Origin: Desulfurococcales archaeon
GTDB taxonomy: Archaea; Thermoproteota; Thermoprotei_A; Sulfolobales; WANQ01
Direction of reading: 5' to 3'
NCBI GenBank assembly: GCA_027043985.1
Contig: JALUDQ010000236.1
Span: forward strand, 1-7,817
DNA: 7,817 nucleotides
In this document: positions 4,335 to 7,817 of the stretch, piece by piece
Position numbering within the stretch: position 1 is the first letter of the stretch
How the letters are laid out: every line of letters begins with the position of its first letter
Program-made: the position numbers and the translations under genes
The notes under the pieces: model-generated
Databases searched by the model: none
Told to the model about the DNA's origin: nothing
What the model saw: the letters and a program-made list of their open reading frames with translations, nothing else

Positions 4335-7300
4335 TTATCTCTTCTTTGCTACAAGGTATGCAAGGGCTATCAGTAATATCACTATTACTATGATTAACCC
4401 TATGTCTAGGCCGCTTAACCCTCCGGCTGCTTGCGTTATCGTAGTAGTCTCTGTTTTTTCAATGCTTGTTGTAACTGTTATAGGGCTCGTAATAGTCTCC
4501 TTAACTGTTGTCGTAGTTACTAGTGGCGTGGTTGTAGTAGTTGTTAGAGTTTTCGTAATAGTAGTGGTTTTCGTTATCTCCACTGTTGTAGTATACGTTG
4601 ATGTAATAGTTGTAGTAGTTGTTATGGTTGTCGCCGTAGGCTTTGCTTGAACCGTAGGGCCTACAGCTTCTATGACCGCTGGCGTACCCGTGAATGTCTC
4701 CAAGTTTACCTTAAACGACTTTAACATCTTGTATTGGTCTTCAGCCGTAGGGGCGAGTAGATCCATTATTCTAGGTATCACACCTACAGCTACAGCACTC
4801 GCAAGTTCCTTGCCTACACCTACAGTCCATTCTCCTGCATCAACACCGAAGGGCCTTATCCTATCGGGGCCATAGCCGTCGTAGCTTGTAACTACTACCA
4901 CGTAGCTCCAATTAGCTATGTGTTCTACATCTGGTAACAGCTTCTTTGAAACCTCAGCTATTATTGCATTTCTTGTTGGATCGCCATATACTTTGAAGTC
5001 ACTGTCCTGGACAACTACTGTGCCGTTGGCATAGTATAAGGCGGCTCTCTGTCCTTTTGGTACCGGATCACTCTCCCATCCGGGTGCTAGTAGTAGTGCG
5101 AAATGCCATGCAGAATCATTAGCTATTACGACGTTTAAGCCAAAGGTACTCGTATTTCCATCGCCTAGTGTAGTATGTACGTATATTTGTGGATACTGGA
5201 GACAGAACTCATTGGGCCCGTTCCATGGGTTGTCGCCTAGGTTCTTCACGTAGACTTCGAATACTACCTTATCACCCATATCTATTACTCGGAACTTCGT
5301 TAAATCAAAGACACCTGGCTGGAATACATTATTTGTCGGGTAAACATAGGTTCCAGCTCCATTATCGTCTCCTACTGGATCATTCATCTCGAATACTACT
5401 TTTGCTCCAGCAGTAATAGTTGGTCTAGGTACTTTTACCTGATATACTAGTTTTAGACGAGTTGATGTTTCAACGAGGCTCTTGTTCTCGAAGACGGCTA
5501 CGGTGAAGTATAGTTTATCGTTTGGTTGTGCCGCGAGCATGTACCAGGGTATTGCTACCTCTATTACATTACTTATACTTGGCGATAACTTGTATAGTTC
5601 TATAAAGTCTCCTTTACCGTCTGCTATACTCATTTTCCCGGTTCCATTATATGGTGTTATAAGGGCTTCAAAGCCGAGTGCTACTGCTAGATCACGGTGA
5701 CCGTATCTAGGGTACACATTGTATCCTGGATGGTATGGGCTTACGCTTCTAATAGGGTTCCAGAAGTACACGGCTACTGCTAGGTTGGAGTCATTTAGTA
5801 TACTCTTATCAACTGGTATGAGGGCTATGTACATGTTCTCAGAGTCTACTGCAACTAGGGCTTTACTGATGTATTGTAGGCCTACCGGTACCTCAAGGCT
5901 ATTTGACCATTCACCTGCATCGAGCTTACCATTTATTTTCGGAGCTTCTTTCACGGGTGCTGGAGGTGTTGGATCCAATACTCCTACTGGAGCTCCATCT
6001 GGATAAAATGATGCATTGAGATAAGCTGGAATCTCCAGTCCTAGACCACTATATATGTCCCTCAAGTATGCTTTAAACAACGGGTCAAAGGTTTCAGGAG
6101 AACCCATGTCTCCACCATACCACCAGAACCAGTCGCTTGCCTCTGCCCTCAGGAGAGCTTCTACTACGCTTGGATTCTTCTCGTAGGCTTCGCTAATACT
6201 TGTTACATTCAAGGTGTTTAGAATTGTTTTACGTGCTACTGCCAGCCACATCCATGCCGCGTTTTCCTGTCTATCACCTATCCATGGCATGAGCCTACCG
6301 CTTAGTCCGGCCCATGAGCTTTCAGCTATTCTCGCTTGTACTTTCCTTACTGGTAGGTTGTCGTAGCCACTTATGTCTGAGATGTCTTTGCCAGCTAAAT
6401 CGAAGTAATAGTATGTTTTCTCGGGTAATGGTTTGGCTACGTTACTGTATTCTTTAAGGTATTCTCTCGGCGTTATGGTCTTGATTAATCCCTTTGATTG
6501 AAGATCGCTTAGCTTCTCATATAGTTTGTTTAAGAATAAGTCTCCAAATTTCTCATAATTTTCCCACGGGTTTTCTCCATCTAAGGCGATTACTACTGCT
6601 AAGCTTCCATCGCTATTATACTGTGATAGCGATAAAATAGCGTTTACCAAGTCGTTTACGGCTTGATCGGCTTTCCAGCCAGAATACTGGAACCCTAACC
6701 TATTACTTAGATCTGTATTCCTAAAGAACACGTAGAGTGTATTGTTGCCGTAGACTAGCGTCCATGGATGACCCATGTTCTCTGGAGTTGTGTCTATCCC
6801 AGCAAGTTGTAGTAGGTTTTCATCTGTAACAACCCATTCAATACCTTGTGAAGCCATTACACCTAGAGCATAGTCGTTTACGGCTTCTTCAGCTGGCCAC
6901 ATGCCAGCTGGAGTATAGTTGAAGTACTCCTTGAACAACTCTATACTCTTCTTTACATGTATTTCTAGGTCTTCGCTCCACCCGAAATCTACTAGTAGCG
7001 GGGCTATGGGGTGGCTATAGGGTACTGGGATTAATTCTATTTGACCTTTGGCTGCTAGTTCTTTGTACAATGGCATTATCTTCGACATTATATCATATTG
7101 TACTTCTAGGATGCGTGTTAGGTTTTCTCTAGTGAAATGTACATTGGGGTTAGTTAACGCTTCATTTCTGAGCTTTACTAGGTCAGGATACTCGTTCTCA
7201 AGCACTTCTGGGTCTATCCAGAAGAGGTTGAAGAGCACTGCTAGGTCGAGGAAGTCTTGATCCGTGAATTCTCCAACAATTTTCTTCTTCATTTCTTCTT

Positions 7301-7793
7301 CGGGTAGACTTGAATACTTATTGAAGGCTTCTCTAGCCTTATCACGTAAGCTGCTAAACCTTGGCACTACGTTCACTATTCTATTCCAATTTATGTCGAA
7401 GAAGCCTCCCGGCATTTGTAGCATGCTGAATTTTTCGTCTAATGTTAGGTTTTCTCCTTTAGCTATTTTCCATGATATTATTTGGCGTATATCCATTTTA
7501 TGGTTTTCAACATAGTCTATTAATTGTACTAGTAGTGAACCACTAAACGTAAACGTTACGTGCACGCTTGGATACTTGCTTAGAATATACCCCATCTTAT
7601 AGTAGTTGCCAACACTATGCATTCTAACCCATGGCAATATGAAGTAGCTTCCATTACTACTATAATACCATGGCTGATGATAGTGCCATATTATTATAAC
7701 GTTAACTGGTTTCTGCTCACCTATTGAGATTAATGGTGCAGTCATTGACAATAATATTATGGCTAGTAAGATTATTGCTGGTCTATTATTCAT
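4335..7793 (-). CDS. apu: Secreted, membrane-anchored GH57 amylopullulanase
   Basis: The enzyme is predicted to cut alpha-1,4 and alpha-1,6 links of starch, glycogen or pullulan outside the cell. In the 1152 residues I see a Sec signal (1 to about 25); a GH57 barrel with motif 1 HYHQP (37-41), motif 2 GQIEL (250-254), motif 3 GMWPAEE (297-303), motif 4 LDGENPWENY (404-413) and motif 5 SDWFWWYG (553-560); a CBM9/DOMON-like domain opening INGKLDAGEW (about 620-785); a glucodextranase-C-like domain (about 790-1005); a Thr-rich stalk (1052-1120); and a membrane helix (1130-1147) ending KKR. E302 and D405 are the predicted nucleophile and acid. Their spacing of 103 matches, from memory, E291/D394 of the Thermococcus hydrothermalis enzyme. 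More than ten N-glycosylation sequons and a single cysteine (C864) fit an extracellular protein. ATG at 7793 has GGTG upstream. Amylopullulanase is the best specificity; a plain GH57 amylase or maltogenic enzyme is the alternative. Confidence 0.93.
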   Translation of the reverse strand: MNNRPAIILLAIILLSMTAPLISIGEQKPVNVIIIWHYHQPWYYSSNGSYFILPWVRMHSVGNYYKMGYILSKYPSVHVTFTFSGSLLVQLIDYVENHKMDIRQIISWKIAKGENLTLDEKFSMLQMPGGFFDINWNRIVNVVPRFSSLRDKAREAFNKYSSLPEEEMKKKIVGEFTDQDFLDLAVLFNLFWIDPEVLENEYPDLVKLRNEALTNPNVHFTRENLTRILEVQYDIMSKIMPLYKELAAKGQIELIPVPYSHPIAPLLVDFGWSEDLEIHVKKSIELFKEYFNYTPAGMWPAEEAVNDYALGVMASQGIEWVVTDENLLQLAGIDTTPENMGHPWTLVYGNNTLYVFFRNTDLSNRLGFQYSGWKADQAVNDLVNAILSLSQYNSDGSLAVVIALDGENPWENYEKFGDLFLNKLYEKLSDLQSKGLIKTITPREYLKEYSNVAKPLPEKTYYYFDLAGKDISDISGYDNLPVRKVQARIAESSWAGLSGRLMPWIGDRQENAAWMWLAVARKTILNTLNVTSISEAYEKNPSVVEALLRAEASDWFWWYGGDMGSPETFDPLFKAYLRDIYSGLGLEIPAYLNASFYPDGAPVGVLDPTPPAPVKEAPKINGKLDAGEWSNSLEVPVGLQYISKALVAVDSENMYIALIPVDKSILNDSNLAVAVYFWNPIRSVSPYHPGYNVYPRYGHRDLAVALGFEALITPYNGTGKMSIADGKGDFIELYKLSPSISNVIEVAIPWYMLAAQPNDKLYFTVAVFENKSLVETSTRLKLVYQVKVPRPTITAGAKVVFEMNDPVGDDNGAGTYVYPTNNVFQPGVFDLTKFRVIDMGDKVVFEVYVKNLGDNPWNGPNEFCLQYPQIYVHTTLGDGNTSTFGLNVVIANDSAWHFALLLAPGWESDPVPKGQRAALYYANGTVVVQDSDFKVYGDPTRNAIIAEVSKKLLPDVEHIANWSYVVVVTSYDGYGPDRIRPFGVDAGEWTVGVGKELASAVAVGVIPRIMDLLAPTAEDQYKMLKSFKVNLETFTGTPAVIEAVGPTVQAKPTATTITTTTTITSTYTTTVEITKTTTITKTLTTTTTTPLVTTTTVKETITSPITVTTSIEKTETTTITQAAGGLSGLDIGLIIVIVILLIALAYLVAKKR
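4434..4640 (-). repeat. Low-complexity Thr-rich stalk region within the GH57 gene
   Basis: Encodes residues 1052-1120, mostly Thr with Ile, Val, Lys and Glu, just before the C-terminal membrane helix. It differs from the MalE stalk in having almost no proline and regular Ile/Val/Glu/Lys insertions. It probably acts as an extended spacer holding the catalytic part off the membrane. Confidence 0.8.
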
Positions 7794-7801
7794 ATATTTT
7801 A

Positions 7802-7805
7802 CACC
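7802..7805 (-). promoter_or_regulatory. Shine-Dalgarno site for the GH57 gene
   Basis: GGTG (within CTGGTGT) about eight bases before the ATG at 7793, complementary to the 16S rRNA tail. Only 24 bases of upstream sequence are in the window, so the promoter is not visible. Confidence 0.5.
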
Positions 7806-7817
7806 AGTCTTTTTAGT

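Noticed and set aside
4390..4650. Val-rich plus-strand open frame opposite the GH57 stalk and anchor.
   Set aside because: It is the antisense shadow of Thr and Ile/Val codons; it has no domain features and the GH57 frame is clearly coding.

Overview
The window reads as a maltodextrin/starch utilisation locus from a hyperthermophilic crenarchaeon. I would place it near the Desulfurococcales (Staphylothermus, Desulfurococcus or Thermosphaera type), but this rests on style, not on a marker gene. The clues are a Cas4 nuclease of the Sulfolobus SSO0001 type, TTG start codons behind GGTGA-type ribosome sites, oligo-T terminators, heavy use of AGG/AGA and ATA codons, and surface proteins with long threonine-rich stalks and single-helix membrane anchors.

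All five complete genes lie on the minus strand, so transcription runs from high to low coordinates. From the right: 7793-4335 encodes a very large secreted, C-terminally membrane-anchored GH57 amylopullulanase. A 108-base gap (4227-4334) holds its oligo-T terminator and, just beyond, a promoter with two abutting inverted repeats. Then come malE (4226-2658, substrate-binding protein), malF (2622-1669) and malG (1665-820), apparently one transcript. An 87-base gap (733-819) holds a second oligo-T terminator and a weak promoter candidate for a stand-alone cas4 (732-112). The last 140 bases at the left edge appear to carry the 3' end of an unknown plus-strand gene that overlaps the cas4 tail convergently.

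The carbohydrate genes form a coherent pathway. The anchored GH57 enzyme cuts starch, glycogen or pullulan at the cell surface. The stalked binding protein, whose N-terminus looks like a class III (prepilin-type) signal, captures the released maltodextrins. MalF and MalG form the membrane channel. No MalK-type ATPase is in the window, so the energising subunit must be encoded elsewhere or shared.

I see no evidence of a wholly new system. The points most worth a second look are the prepilin-like leader on MalE, the matched Thr stalks on enzyme and binding protein, the paired inverted repeats at the malE promoter, the same-frame malF-TAG-TTC-malG junction, and the isolated cas4. No rRNA, tRNA, CRISPR array, insertion sequence or origin was recognised.
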